The position numbers were made by a program, and so were the translations under genes. This document shows positions 23,901 through 35,834 of a DNA stretch of 64,000 bases, piece after piece. How positions within the stretch are numbered: the first letter of the stretch is position 1; each line of letters begins with the position of its first letter. The stretch comes from Callipepla californica brunnescens (lineage: Eukaryota > Chordata > Aves > Galliformes > Odontophoridae), in assembly GCA_023055505.1 (NCBI GenBank), contig JALIRH010000043.1:3296001-3360000 (forward strand). Reading direction: 5' to 3'. The notes below the pieces were generated by a model that worked only from the letters and a program-made list of their open reading frames with translations, did not search any database and had not been told where the DNA came from.

Positions 23901-26900
23901 CTCTGTGCCCGTGCTGCGCAGCCCGCGGGCTGAGCGAGCTCACACGCTGCTGCCCCACATTGCTTTCTGGGTTTTCCTCCCCTGCCTCACCAGTGTCACG
24001 AGCCTTCCTCCACCTTTGCTCTGCTCTGCGGAGGAGCCAGGCCTTCAGAACAGCACTGTACTGCCTGTTGTTGCTTAGGGAAGAGGAGGTTTGCCTGAGA
24101 AGCGTCACAGCTGCTTTCTCTGCTCCTCCTGCTGCTGCTGCTGTGCGGGAGCAGCCGGGTTTCCTTTCCCTGTGTAGAACACGGGGACACCGCGCCGTGC
24201 CCCCTTCCCTGCGGTGTTCCTGGTCATGAGGGGGCTGAAATTTGGGCTTTAATCAGACAGAAAGAAGTTAGGGGTGTTAATTTCCAGTGGATGGCAAAGA
24301 GCAGTGCTAAGGACTGCAGGTGGATCGGGCTGGGTTTACATCTCGGGGGTGGGGGTGGGGGGCTGCGGCGGGGCTCTGTGACAAAGCACACTGTATAAAA
24401 CCCTCATTCTGTGTTTGTTTCCCGAACAGAAAATGGAGAAGCTGCACTTGGAGCCAGGTACTGTTAAAGAAAAGCGTATTCCTGTCTTTACAACTAATGC
24501 TTTTTAAACCGTTAACTGTTTAAAGCGAGCAACCAGACGTAGAGTTCGCGTTGTCCGTGTGACGGCCGACCCAGGTGATGCAGGGCCATAGAGATTGGAA
24601 ACCCAATCACATCCCCAGATCTGCCGAGTGATGCTCGTCATCTCTGAGGTATTTTCAGTGATGTGAAACGGTTTAAGAACCTGGTAAGCTGCCTAGGTGG
24701 ATGTAGAGGAGGTAGTGACAGTTGTAGGAGCTGGGCACTGTGCCTCTGAACAGATCACACCTTAACTCTGTGACTGAGAGCAGGGCCAGCAGCGCAGCGC
24801 TGCTGCGGGGCGTAGCAGCGTGAGGGTTAGTTACTGGATACAGAAGAAAGAAGAGAGCTTCTTCATGGAAGTTTCATACAGATACTTGTCACTTTGTGGA
24901 CTGCAAACACACTCACGCACCATCAGAAGAAGCCCAGGTTTCATGTTGGACTGTCTGCTAAAAGAATGTCACAGAAATGTAAAAATTGAACCCTCAGAGC
25001 TTTGCTATGTTCAGTTAAGCGGCCCGGACTGCGGAAGCTAACTAGAGAAGAAACAGCTGCACGATTTCGTGAAGAATGTCAAGGATGAGCCAGAAGGTTT
25101 TTATTAAATCGGTGGGGGCACTTTTCTTCCCTGGTAACGCGTGAGGGCTGATGCGGTGCTGTGTCAGAGTGCAGTGAGCGTAGTGCTGTAACACTGTGTA
25201 CGCGAGGGTTTTCCAATCTCTGTGTAGCTTAGCCGTTCTCTTGGTGTTAGTGTGGCAGCCATGCCAGTTCCACGTTTGTGATTGCTGTATTTCCCTGGTG
25301 ATTAAACCTTGTGCCATTCTATTCCTGTTAAATCCGTAGAAAATGAGAAAATACTCGACATTTTGGGGGAAACTTGTAAATCTGAGCTCCTTAACGAAGA
25401 AACCTCCGAAGCGGAGCAGCCCCGTGCACAGGAAGCAAGTAACGTGGTGCCAGGCACGAGGCTGGCCGAGGAAGAGGACGCTCTTGGTGCCGCTCAGTCG
25501 GAGGAAGATGCTTTAGATTTGGACAGCAAGTCGGCCCAAGCTATGGCAAGGAAGGAGGCAAAGCGTTTAGTTGTAGCGAAAGGGGAGACAAGTGAACAGA
25601 CACTAGAGGAAGAGAAGCTGGACTCTGACTCTGTAGGAGTAGAGAGCGTAAGCGATCAGAGTAGCAAGCGCTGCCAAGGCCTGGAAGCCTCTAGTGGGGA
25701 AACAGCGGAGAGAGGCGCAGGTCCCGAAGGCAAAGATAGCAGAGAAGATGGCAAGAAAGCAGAAGACAAAGCTAATGCAGAGGAATCCCCTGCCACTAAA
25801 GAGTCCTCAGCCAGTGAGGGCGCTGATCAGAAAAAGAGGTTTGTTTCTTCTCCGTTCTAGACCAGATGCTCTCTTTTGTCACGGGTCGTTAAGCGATGCC
25901 AAGAAGCTGCTGCCTTCAGTTGGCCGCCACGCCTGCTGAAACGGCAGCACTTCCTAAAGAAGCGCTTTTATTTCTCCTTGAGCGCAGTTGGTTTTGTTTG
26001 TAAGCGCAGAGGGTTTGATTCCGTTCCTTCCTCAACCTTCAGCGGTTGTTTCCTTAAAAATTACTCCGATCCGTAACCTCGTTGCTAAGATATTTCCGTG
26101 TAAGAATCTGACTTCCCTTATTTCTCGTCAGATTACTTAAATCAAGCACGTAGAGGTGTATTTTTGTTTGCCACATGTTTGCTGGTAGGTATTTAATTTG
26201 AGCTTTATAAGAACTGCCCGCGGTCGTTATTCCCTCTGACCCGAGTAACGTGTTGTTTTGTCTCCAGCTCTGTTGAGGAGGACAGGGACACAAAGCTCAT
26301 CTCAAAGGATGAGAAAGGTACGTTCCTCTCCGTTGCGTTGGATGGGCTCTGCAGTTCTAAGTCTCATTCTTTATGTTCTCCTGGAGTTTTGGACTGTGCC
26401 GTGGTGCTGTATGTGTCTCACGAGGCTCTGCCCCGTGCCCTCTGTCGGAGCCTCGGTCTCCAGAGGTGGACGTTGGTGTGTGAGTGCCCTGGGTGGCTCT
26501 GGGGGCAGCAGAGCCCTTTGTGCTGGGCTGCTCGCTGTCTGTGCCGCCCCTTTCTGTGACGATGCCGCAGTGCTGTGCGGGTGCTTGGGGCGGTGTGCTG
26601 TGTTCTGGTTTGGTTGGTGGTGCCCAACCCGTTATGTGCTCAGGTCTGGTCTGCGCTGCCCGCGTGCTCGGTGAGCAGTGGCAGCGGGGCCTTGCTGCTC
26701 CTCTCCTCTGCGAGTTTTGGTACACGTGCAGCCGAGTCCGTGCAGCTCATCCTGCTCCCTGATCTGGGGCAGAAACCCTAGAGCTGCTGCGTGAGCAGTG
26801 CCAGCAGTGAGGCTGCTGTGCCGAGCTGTGGGGCTGCGGTGCAGAGCAGTAGGGCTGCAGTGTTGAGCTGTGGGGCTGCAGTGGGGCAGCAGTGCCAGCA

Positions 26901-29900
26901 GTGGGGCTGCAGTGTTGAGCTGTGGGGCTGCAGTGCTGAGCTGTGGGGCTGCAGTGCCAGCAGTGGTGCGATGGAGCTCGTTAGGAGCGGTGTTGGTGGT
27001 CTGAGTGGAAGGGGAGGGCTGTGCCCGCCTGCACAGCTCAGCTCCTGTTCACCCCCATCTCTTTTTACCCTTACCTCAGGGTATTTCCAGGGCTGTTACA
27101 GGTTCTGTTACGTACCCACAGCCTGCAGCACGTTCTGGGGGGGGTTCATCTTTTAAGGGATCGCCCCAAGTCCTCCCCTGCTGTCAGAGTGTCTCACAGT
27201 GCACGGATGTGACAGTGCTCCCCGCAGAGCTCTCACATGGGGCACTGGTGGGCACGCAGACCCCCAAGCTCTCACACAGGGCAGTATGGGGCACGCAGAC
27301 CCCCAAGCTCTCACACGGGGCAGTATGGGGCACGCAGACCCCCGAGCTCTCACACGGGGCAGTATGGGGCACGCAGACCCCCAGGCTCTCACACAGGGCA
27401 GTATGGGGCACGCAGACCCCCAAGCTCTCACACGGGGCACTGGGGGCACGCAGACCCCCGAGCACTTCGCTCCGCCTTTGGAAGGTGTCGGTCCCCTTTG
27501 GTGGCGGTTCTGGGAGGTTCCTGTCCTCCCTGCGGCTGCTGCAGCCAGGCCTGCCCCTCTCGGGGTGCAGTGCCCTTTGGGGTGAGCGCTGCGAGGAGCG
27601 GTGCTGAGATGTTAAAGGGGTTCACAGGAGGTCGGTGTGGGGTCCACACGGGCGCTCTGCAGACAGGAGACATCTCCTGTATAAATCAGAGTGCTTTTAG
27701 GAGAGGTGAAGGTTGTGCCCCGTCCGTTCGGTTTGTCCCCCATCAGCGAAAGAAGCTGATCCGGGTGGAGCAGTGGAGGAGCGGGTCAGGCTGCGGTGTA
27801 AGTGAGGAGTCAGGCGGTTACAGCTGGGCGCTGCCCCTCACGGAGAGTTAAGGGCTGTGTGTGCAGCCTTTCCCAGCCCCCACGCCGAGCTTCGTGCCTG
27901 GCAGGGCACGCTGCCCGTGGCTGCGCGGGTTTGGGTGCAGAGCAGCTCTGGCACAGCCGAGCAGTGCTGACCTTTTGTGGGCGCAGTAAGAGCTGTCAGC
28001 AGACAGCACGCACAGACAGCACATCTTTGCTTTCTGGTGAACGCAGTGCAGTTAATCCCCGTCCTCAGGAGCCGAGCAGCTGAGGGCAGGGCACACACAA
28101 ACCCTCGTGGTCCTCAGTGCTCTCCTGGGTGGATCCATGTCCTGCGGGGCCCCAGCTCCGTGTCCGTGCTGTTTGTGGGGCAGTGATGCACTGTGCGCAG
28201 CGGAGCTCTGTGCCCATGGGGGGATTTCGGCTCCCGGGGACGAGCTGCCCGCCGCGCTGTGGAGCCGTCCTCTCTTTAAACGCAGCGCTGTCTGAGCTGA
28301 TGAGGACCCGGGCTGTGGTTGTGTCTGTGTTCCTCACCAGGTCGCACTGCCGGCGGTTCTGGGAGAAACTTCTGGGTGAGCGGCCTCGCTTCCACCACCA
28401 GAGCTACAGACCTGAAGAATCTGTTCAGCAAATACGGGAAGGTGAGAGCTCGTGATTTATTTTCCCCTCTCTGTACTCTCTGCGGGGCTGTAGGGGCAGA
28501 AAACACGGCCCGAGTTGAGGCACACGGCTGCAGATTTCTCTCCCAAACCAACCCAAGTTCCTTCTCCAGTCGTGGCGCGCCAGGCAGCGGCTGCTCACAT
28601 CATTTCGGTACCGTTGTCCCTTTGGGCCTCGCAGGACGCAGTGAGCTCTGCTCTGTGCTCGTGGGGCGATGCGGGGTAACACTGCGCGCTGTGTGAAGCG
28701 TGCCGCTGCCCCTCAACGCTCCTTTGGGTGCTGGGTGCTGCGGGGGTGCTCTGTCAGCTGGGAAGGGCGAGGAGCGGACAGCGCAGAGCGGAGCAGGGAG
28801 TATTTGCTGCATGGAGGAGGATTTAAACCTCATTTAAATGAGGTGTGCTGCACAGCACTGAGGAGGTGAAGCTGCCGAGCGCTCAGTGCCCATCTGAAGA
28901 AGTCGGGTGCTCCAGGGTGGGCTCCGTGCTCAGCTCCGCTTCACTGCAGAGCTGTACTCACAGCACGCTGCTGCAGGCACCCATTTATTCCTCTGTTTAT
29001 GTATACAGCCCGTGCTCGGTGCAGAACTCATCAGGTCGTTTCTGGGGGGGGAGAGCTGGGGGAGCTCCTCTTTCTTAAGCAGAGCTGCACACACCGCTCA
29101 TTGTGGTCCCCAGCAGTGATGTGGGAGCGCGTGGGGTGGCAGCCGTGGGGTGGGCATGCCAGGGCTGTGAGGTTTGTGGGGTGAGCAGTGGCACGCTGTA
29201 GGGCCCGTGTCCCACGGAGCGTAACACGTTGTTTCTTTGGGAAAGGTGGTGGGTGCAAAAGTGGTCACCAACGCCCGCAGCCCCGGGGCACGCTGCTACG
29301 GCTTCGTCACCATGTCCACGGCCGAGGAGGCCACCAAGTGCATCACTCACCTGCACAAAACCGAGCTGCACGGCAAGATCATCTCCGTGGAGAAGGTGAG
29401 TGCGGTGCCGAGCGCCCGCCGCGTTGCACCGCAGCCTCAGCTGACGTGCAAAACATTCCAGGCAAAAAACGAACCCGCTGGGAAGAGAGCGAGTGAGAAA
29501 AAGGAGAGTGAGTCAAAGAAGGAAACGGGCAGCGAGAGGTACGGCGCTCACAGCGATGCTGCGGGTCCTTGTGCTGGAACAGCAGCTCGCCCGGCGGGCA
29601 GCACGGAGCATGCTTTGAGTTCAGCTTTGTCTCCTCCTGCACTCCAACCCGTGTCTGCATCTCCTCACAGAGCCAGTGGAAGCAAAAGGGATGAGAAGTC
29701 TGACCAAAAAGACGACTCCAGAAAGGCTGAAGACAAAGATGAGAAAGAGAGGAAGGAGAAAGATGAGCAGAAGTCGGCTTCGTCGGAGCAGCCCAAGTCC
29801 ACCAAGTCAGGTGGGCAGCGCGCGCCGCGCGCCGCTGTGTGCTTGCGTTCCTCGTTCTGCTCAACCTCTGGTTTGTTCAGGGAGTAAAGGAACGGAGAGG

Positions 29901-32900
29901 ACGGTGGTGATGGATAAATCCAAAGGAGAGCCTGTCATCAGCGTGAAGACATCGACGACATCAAAAGACAGAGTACGTGGTGCTGCTGCGCGGGAAGCAC
30001 GGCACGGCGCTCCTGCGGGCGGATCGCACCGAGCCCCGGAGCCCCGAGCTCGTCCTGCTGCTCTCTGGGCTCCAGAGCGCGGGTTTAGCTCGTAATTAAT
30101 GAAATACTCTCGTGTGGTGGGTCTGCAGTGTTTGGAAAAGAGAAAAGGAGTAAAGGTGGGGGCAGAGCTTCGGGGTGTGGCCGCGGAGCCCGGCGTGCAG
30201 CACTGCGCCTTCAGTGGTTGCACCGCGCTGAGTTCTGTCCTCCTGTGTTCAACGCAGAGCGTTAAGAGCCAGGATCGCAAATCGGAGAGCAGGGAGCGGC
30301 AGGGCATCGTGCCCTTCGACAAGATCAAGGCTCAGAGGAAGATGAGGGAGGCCGAGCAGCGCCGGTAAGAGCAGCACCGGCCACGCTCCAACGCTCTGCT
30401 CTTCTTTCTAGAAGTAATACAGCTTTCTCAGAATCGAAATGACCCAGGGAGGGAGCGTTTCTGTTAGTTGATGTTATATTGGAATAGAAGCAGCGAGCTT
30501 TGAGGCATTTGGGTTCAGATCCCCCTGCCCACGTGGGATGATTTCCCCCCGGGTGGGTTCGGTGGGAGCAGCGAACAGAAATCATCGCTGTGGACACAGA
30601 TGTGATTCAGAGGCGCTCGGCAGTTTGCAGCCGCTGTGTGTGTTCCTTTGTAACTCCTTCTGTTTGTTGAAATCCACTCGTGTCACATTTCCTGCTGCCT
30701 CGACAGCACCCGTGAGCGCCGGGAGAGGCAGCAGCACCTGCAGACCATCCGCGAGCGCGAGGAGCGGGAGAGGCTGGAGATCGCCCGCGAGAGGCTGGAG
30801 ATCGAGCGGCAGCGGCTCGAGCGGGAGCGGATGGAGAGGGAGAGGCTGGAGAGGGAGCGGATGCACATCGAGCACGAGAGGAGGAGGGAGCAGGACCGCA
30901 TCCAGCGCGAGAGGGAAGAGCTGCGGCGGCAGCACGAGCAGCTGCGCTACGAGCAGGAGCGGCGCTCGGCCATGAGGAGGCCCTACGACATGGACGGCAG
31001 GTACGGCAGCACAGCACGGGGCAGGGAAACGGCCGCAGGGAGCAGAGGGGAGGGTTAGGATGGAGAGCGGGAATCGCTGTGCTCATAAAGGGTCGCTCAG
31101 CGCTGGGATGGGCTCTGCGGGGACGTGGGGCGGTCACTGCCCCTGGGTGTGATTGAATCCGTCTGACGCGGTGCTCGGGGCCGTGGTTTAGTGAGGGCTG
31201 TTGTGGTTGCACTCGATGATGTTTAAGGCCTTCTCTGACATAAGGGTTGTGGGATTTGGGTGCTGCTGCCGGGCCGGGCCACCTCGCCATGCCCCGCCGG
31301 AGCTGTGTGCCTGCCCTGGGCCGTGGTCACCTCTTAGTGTGTATAAAACCAGAGCTGTGCTTCTGTCCGAGCTGTGCTGCTGCTTCTGAGCTCTTCCACG
31401 CGTGGTTGTGCTTTGCACGGTTGGAAGGGGGGGGGAGCAACACCAGGAGTGGTGGAGCGGATGGCAAGGAGCGCTCTGTGTGGCAGGAGGGACGATCCGT
31501 ACTGGCCGGAGGCGAAGCGCATGGCCATGAACGACAGATACCACTCCGACTTCGGGCGCCAGGAGCGCTTCCACGACTTCGACCACCGGGAGCGCGGCCG
31601 CTACCAGGAGCACTCCCTGGACAGGTGGGCACCTCCGCTCCGGAGCAGCGTGGGGCGGCACAGAGCGTCACCGTGGGTGCCCCTCATCCTCTGAGCATCA
31701 TCGAGTGTCTGTGCAGAGCTCGTGTAGGAGAGCACTGTTTGCACCACGAGCACTGCTCAGCGCTGAGGGCTGAAAAAAGCGCTTGGGGAGCAGTGCTGGG
31801 GCACCGGAGCGGGGTGCTGGAGCGGGGTGCTGGAGCGGGGTGCTGGAGCGGGGTGCTGCTCCATGCTTCATGCTGGTGAGCTGTGCCGGGTTGGGGCCGT
31901 GGCTTGCGGCGGTCCTGCTCCGTGAGCTCCGCTGGGCGGTGCTGGGAGATGGGATTCGTGTCTGTGCCGCGTGGGTTTTCCAGCCGTGGTCTGATTGTCG
32001 CTGTGTCTGCAGGAGGGATGGATCGAGGACGATGATGGGAGATCGCGATGGGCAGGTGAGCTGCTGTCTGTGAGGATGTGGGGCTCTGGGAGCCTGGGGT
32101 GCCGTAGCTCGGGTCAGAACCGCGGTGGCGACATCGCCGTGATCTCGTTAGTGGGAGGAGGTTACTTGGGGGTGGTGCGTGCGTCCGGTACCGGCACTGT
32201 GGTGCTCGGGGAGCAGTGTGCACAGAGGAGGCAGAGGCACAAAGAGCACAAAACGAACGGTGAGGTGCAGCCGTTGGGGGGCAGTGAGAGGGGCTGAGCT
32301 GGGGCTGCGGGAGCCCCCGCAGAGCTGTGCGGGGAGCAGTGTGACCATATCCGACCAGGAGAGGTGAGGTCCGTTGTGCCACGCTGCGTTTCCTTCCAGC
32401 ATTACCCTGAGGAGCGCCACGGGGGCCCCGAGCGCCACTCCCGGGACTCCCGGGAGAGCTGGGGCAGCTACGGCTCCGAGCGCAGGATGAGCGAGAGCAG
32501 AGGGATTCCCCCGCAGTCACGGTCAGTGTCACAGCGAGCTCGCTGCGGGGCTCTGTCCCAACCCCAGCAGCTCTCGTGGCTGCGGACCCTCACCCGCCGC
32601 TTCCCGCAGGGACGGCCGCGACTGGGGGGACCACGGCAGGAAATTCGAGGGGCACCAGGAGCGCTCATGGCAGAGCAGCGTGGACGGAGGGATGATGGGG
32701 CGGGATCACGAGAGATGGCAAGGTACGCTGCCCCGCAGCCGCCGCCCGCGGGCAGGGGGGTCCCGTGGGGGTAAAGGAGTCCTTTCTGCCCCTGTGCAGG
32801 TGGAGGCCGAGGGAGACCCGGGCACGTGATGCACCGCGGAGGCATGTCCGGGTAAGGAGCTCCGTGCCGCTCCCCTTCTTTTTTGGGGTGGCTCCCTTGA

Positions 32901-33149
32901 GCCTCAGTGAGGCCAGGGCCGTTCTGAGGGCGGTGTTGGCTGTGGGGTTCGTTACTGAAGTGTGAATGGGATCACGGCTCAGAACAAACAAACCCGAACC
33001 CGTCTGCCTCACTTCGCAGGCGAGGGGGGTTCATGCAAGGCGGCAACCAAAGTCAGATGATGCACGGGGGAGGGATGCAAGGAGAGGGCTTTGCTGGCCA
33101 GGAGCGGGCGAGCCGGCCCAACGATCCCCGCTTCAACCGCCGCTACTGA
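20940..33149 (+). CDS. SAFB: SAFB, scaffold attachment factor B1
   Basis: Paralogue of SAFB2: binds matrix-attachment DNA and RNA, and links chromatin, RNA polymerase II and splicing. Exons: 20940-21128, 22079-22166, 22467-22531, 22609-22815, 23800-23859, 24430-24457, 25340-25838, 26268-26317, 28341-28441, 29246-29395, 29462-29538, 29671-29810, 29881-29972, 30258-30364, 30707-31000, 31487-31624, 32013-32055, 32400-32521, 32610-32722, 32800-32851, 33020-33149. All have AG/GT borders, and the sum is 914 codons plus stop, nearly the human length. Domains: SAP at residues 31-63, an acidic region ([17 protein letters not shown]), RRM at about 402-479 ([17 protein letters not shown]), [12 protein letters not shown], an R/E-rich helix at about 582-716, and a Gly-rich tail ending FNRRY. 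Start is the ATG at 20940, just upstream of the SAP domain. Phases match SAFB2 exon for exon. Exon 7 lies in the conversion tract. Confidence 0.96.
21543..21990. repeat. 14-bp tandem repeat with 112-bp higher-order unit
   Basis: In SAFB intron 1, units like CCCAACCCCGAATC and CCCAACCCTGAAAT follow one another. A larger block starting GAATCCCCATCCCCATAACC occurs at about 21613 and again at about 21725, an offset of 112, which is eight 14-bp units. The plus strand is C-rich and superficially resembles telomere repeat, but it is not TTAGGG. Confidence 0.88.
25114..26058 (+). repeat. Right arm of the 945-bp identical inverted repeat
   Basis: This arm contains SAFB exon 7 (25340-25838), about 225 bp of the upstream intron and about 220 bp of the downstream intron. 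It matches 16948-16004 in reverse complement. The first mismatch on one side is at 25113/16949 and on the other at 26059/16003. Beyond 25113 the sequence is still related (for example both sides keep CTTCCGCAGTCCGGGCCGC) but has many substitutions. Confidence 0.93.
26795..26965. repeat. Degenerate tandem repeat, about 20-bp unit
   Basis: Repeats of GTGGGGCTGCAGTG alternating with TTGAGCT or CCAGCA lie in SAFB intron 8. Confidence 0.75.
27233..27460. repeat. 39-bp minisatellite, about 6 copies
   Basis: Units begin AGCTCTCACACGGGGCAGTA and end GGCACGCAGACCCCC. They differ by single bases, and the first and last copies are altered (CACTGGTGGGCACG, CACTGGGGGCACG). They lie in SAFB intron 8. Because 39 is a multiple of 3, all frames stay open across the array on both strands; I see no evidence that it is coding. 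Confidence 0.93.
31015..31260 (+). mobile_element. CR1 LINE 3'-end fragment in SAFB intron 15
   Basis: The sequence corresponds to the last part of CR1: remnants of the ORF2 end and 3' UTR, including GTGCTCGGGGCCGTGGTTTA and the GATGTTTAAGGCCTT ending. It lies in the same orientation as SAFB. It is very similar to the copy at about 38430-38650. Confidence 0.85.
31800..31863. repeat. 13-bp tandem repeat, about 5 copies
   Basis: GAGCGGGGTGCTG is repeated without interruption in SAFB intron 16. Confidence 0.9.
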
Positions 33150-33380
33150 GCCGTGCCGTGAGCGCCGCGGCCACGGGGACGGATCCGGCACCGGGCTCAC
33201 CGCGCCTCGGAGCCCACGGGGTCACTGTAAGTGTAATTTTTTTTAAGCTGCTGCCATACGACGTCACTCAATCCAATGTGAACTCATTTGTTTTGTAATG
33301 TGTTGTTCATAACTCATTTAAAAAAAACAAAACAAAACAAAAAAAAAAATGTTTGTTAATGAAGCATTCCATTTTCCATG

Positions 33381-33386
33381 AATAAA
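33381..33386 (+). terminator. SAFB: SAFB poly(A) signal
   Basis: Canonical AATAAA, 232 bp past the SAFB stop, preceded by an A-rich stretch (33319-33350) and followed by GT-rich DNA (TTGGTGGCTCCGGTGGT). No other AATAAA lies nearer to the stop. Confidence 0.85.
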
Positions 33387-33389
33387 AAC

Positions 33390-33727
33390 CAGTTTACAGT
33401 TGGTGGCTCCGGTGGTCCCTGGGACGCTGATGTGTTCGGCCCCGCGCTGCAGCGCCGATCCCCTCCCGTGGTGCGCTGCCTCACCTCGTTAATTCAGGGC
33501 TCCTAACGAACCCTGATGTTTGCCACGCTGGTGGTGGTGGCTGTGAGGGATCGGACACCGCACTGCAGAACTGAGCGGGACAGCGAGGGGGGAAGGGCTG
33601 TGTTCAGCTCGTGGTGGGAGCTGCAGCTCTGCTGCGCTGAGCAGCCCCGCTCCCCCCAGCTGCATGTAACCCCGGGTGGGACGCTGCAGCCAAAACCAAC
33701 CCCGTAACAGCGGCAGTTCCAAAGTCC
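33390..33727. other. Intergenic space between SAFB and MICOS13 3' ends
   Basis: About 340 bp of moderately GC-rich single-copy DNA lie between the two convergent poly(A) signals. I see no open frame, RNA gene or repeat in it. Confidence 0.7.
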
Positions 33728-33733
33728 TTTATT
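33728..33733 (-). terminator. MICOS13: MICOS13 poly(A) signal
   Basis: TTTATT on the plus strand reads AATAAA on the minus strand, about 90 bp past the MICOS13 stop. Confidence 0.85.
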
Positions 33734-33821
33734 GGAGCCCCTGCCTGGAGCTGCCCTGCTGCGGACGGACCGGAGCGGTGCGGGACGGACAGGAGAGCGG
33801 AGCTGCGCGCGGAGGACGCGC

Positions 33822-35834
33822 TCACTTGACGAGCTCCTTCACGTACTTCCAGCCCTCCGCTGTGTACTCACACGCGCGGCCCGGAGCCGCCGACAGCGCA
33901 GACATCACTGCGTGCACTCCTGCGGGGAAAGCACACCACGCTTATCCTGGGACGGGCACCCGCCACGCCACGGCCCCTGCTGCTGCTCTCACACACGGGA
34001 AAAGCCGGGCACTACGAAGCTGCGGTGCCTGACCCAGCGCAGACCGCAGCCTGGATAGCTCCACCTCCATTCCGGTTCTGCTGCAGCCCCCGGGGACGTC
34101 CCAGGGATGGGGGTTGTTCCCGTGTAAGGACTGCAGATCCTCGTTGGGTATTTACAATACACTTTGGCCCCCAAACGCCTCCAGCTTTTGGGCCGTTATG
34201 GTTCAGAGCACCCGTGTGTGAGAGCATCGTCTGCCCCGGTTCCACAATCAGAAATGAAGGCAACGAGATAAAGCAAAGGAACCCCGAGGGACACTGCCCC
34301 TGCACCGTGCCCCACCACAGCCCCATCACGGCACAGCAGCACCGCTGCCGGCCCCGCCTCGCACCCACACGGAAAGCGGCTGTACCTTTATTCCAGGAGT
34401 CAGACGGAGAGAAGTCCAAGCTTGGGACGGGGGGGATCTGCAACGAGAAACAACAGCAGCAGTGTGTGTGGGGGGGTGAGTGGGATGGGACCTCAGCTCC
34501 GGGACCTCAGAGCCCGAAGGCGTTCAGTGCTCGCCCACAGCATCAGCCCTTGCCCTGAGGTGGGGGCCTGGCTCCTTCCCGCAGCGCACAGCTCAGGGGG
34601 AACCTCACAGCACGGCATGCGGGGCAGCTCCGGGCTTCTTATAGGAGCCTCCAATAGGGAAAAGACCTTCTGTCTCCTGAAGATTTCAAACGCTCAAAGG
34701 CAGCGTGAACTCAGCCCGGCAGAGCACGAGAACGTGGCCCTGATCCCTGTGAGCTGTGCGGGATGGCCCAGAGCGAAACCCAACCCCGATCCCGCACGGA
34801 CAGCACCTCCATGGCCTTCCCTTCCCTGGGAGCGTTCCCCACTGCACCCAACATCATCCTGCCCTCCTCGGAGCGCTCCGGTGAGAACTGCGGGATCAGC
34901 ACCGGGGCTGGGGCATAAAGTGTCGGTGCCAGGACACAAAGTGTGGGTGCCGGGGCACAAAGTGTCAGTGCCGGGGCACAAAGTGTCGGTGCTGGGGCAC
35001 AAAGTGTCAGTGCTGGGGCACAAAGTGTCAGTGCCGGGGCACAAAGTGTCGGTGCTGGGGCACAAAGTGTCAGTGCCGGGGCACAAAGTGTTAGTGCCGG
35101 GGCACAAAGTGTCGGTGCTGGGGCACAAAGTGTCAGTGCTGGGGCACAAAGTGTCAGTGCCGGGGCACAAAGTGTCGGTGCTGGGGCACAAAGTGTCAGT
35201 GCTGGGGCACAAAGTGTCAGTGCTGGGGCACAAAGTGTCGGTGCCGGGGCACAAAGTGTGGGTGCCGGGGCACCAAGTGTGGGTGCCGGGGCACACCCCG
35301 TGGCCGCAGCAGCCCGCAGCCCGCAGCGCTCACCTCCCAGCCCACGTACGCCGCCCACTCTCTGACCGCGGGTGGCAGCGCCGTCTGAGCTCTCCTCAGC
35401 GCTTCGGCGCCCTCCGCTCCGCCGCTCAGCAGCCCCAGCTCGTGCGCCGCGTACACGGCCGCCCCGGCCAGGCCTCCTTTGGCCACGAACCTGAGGGAGC
35501 GCACAGCGGCGGCGGTTCGGTCCGTTCGGAGTAACGGCGCACCCGCGGAGCTGCGGGGCGGAACGACCGAGCGCGGCCCCGAGCCCAACCGAGCGCGGCC
35601 CCGAGCCCAACCGAGCGCGGCCCCGAGCCCAACCGAGCGCGGCCCCGACCGAACCCGAGCGCGGCCCCGACCGAACCCGAGCGCGGCCCCGACCCGACCC
35701 GAGCGCGGCCCCGACCCGACCCGAGCGCGACCCCGACCCGAGCGCGACCCCGACCCGAGCGCGACCCCGACCCGAGCGCGGCCCCGACCCGAGCGCGGCC
35801 CCGACCTGAGCGCGGGCAGCGGGCGCGCGGCCAT
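33822..35834 (-). CDS. MICOS13: MICOS13 (QIL1), MICOS complex subunit
   Basis: A small inner mitochondrial membrane protein of the MICOS complex, which shapes crista junctions. Exons (minus): 35834-35806, 35550-35334, 34437-34386, 33919-33822. Together they give 131 codons plus stop with agreeing phases. Identification rests on SLRFVAKGGLAGAAVY (human SLMRFLIKGSVAGGAVY), a membrane-spanning segment with Gly spacing, then PPAVREW, the SDSWNKGV segment and AVMSALSAAPGRACEYT, EGWKYVKE at the C-terminus. The protein is a little longer at the N-terminus than human (118 residues), with an Ala/Arg/Pro-rich start fitting mitochondrial targeting. Start is the only ATG in frame before the first donor. 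Intron 1 consists of tandem repeats, and intron 2 contains a 21-bp array. It shares a divergent promoter with HSD11B1L. Confidence 0.93.
34910..35298. repeat. 21-bp minisatellite, about 18 copies
   Basis: Unit GTGCCGGGGCACAAAGTGTCG with few variants (GCTGGGGCA, GTGTCAG, GTGTGGG), in MICOS13 intron 2, ending about 35 bp from exon 2. A 21-bp period keeps every frame open on both strands, which explains the long open frames here. I find no coding evidence. Confidence 0.95.
35575..35812. repeat. GC-rich tandem repeat filling MICOS13 intron 1
   Basis: Units of CGAGCGCGGCCCCGACC, with variants that insert GAGCCCAAC, fill most of the intron between MICOS13 exons 1 and 2. They run to the exon 1 donor, whose sequence CTCAG/GTCGGGG is itself made from the repeat. 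Almost every unit carries several CpG sites. Confidence 0.88.
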
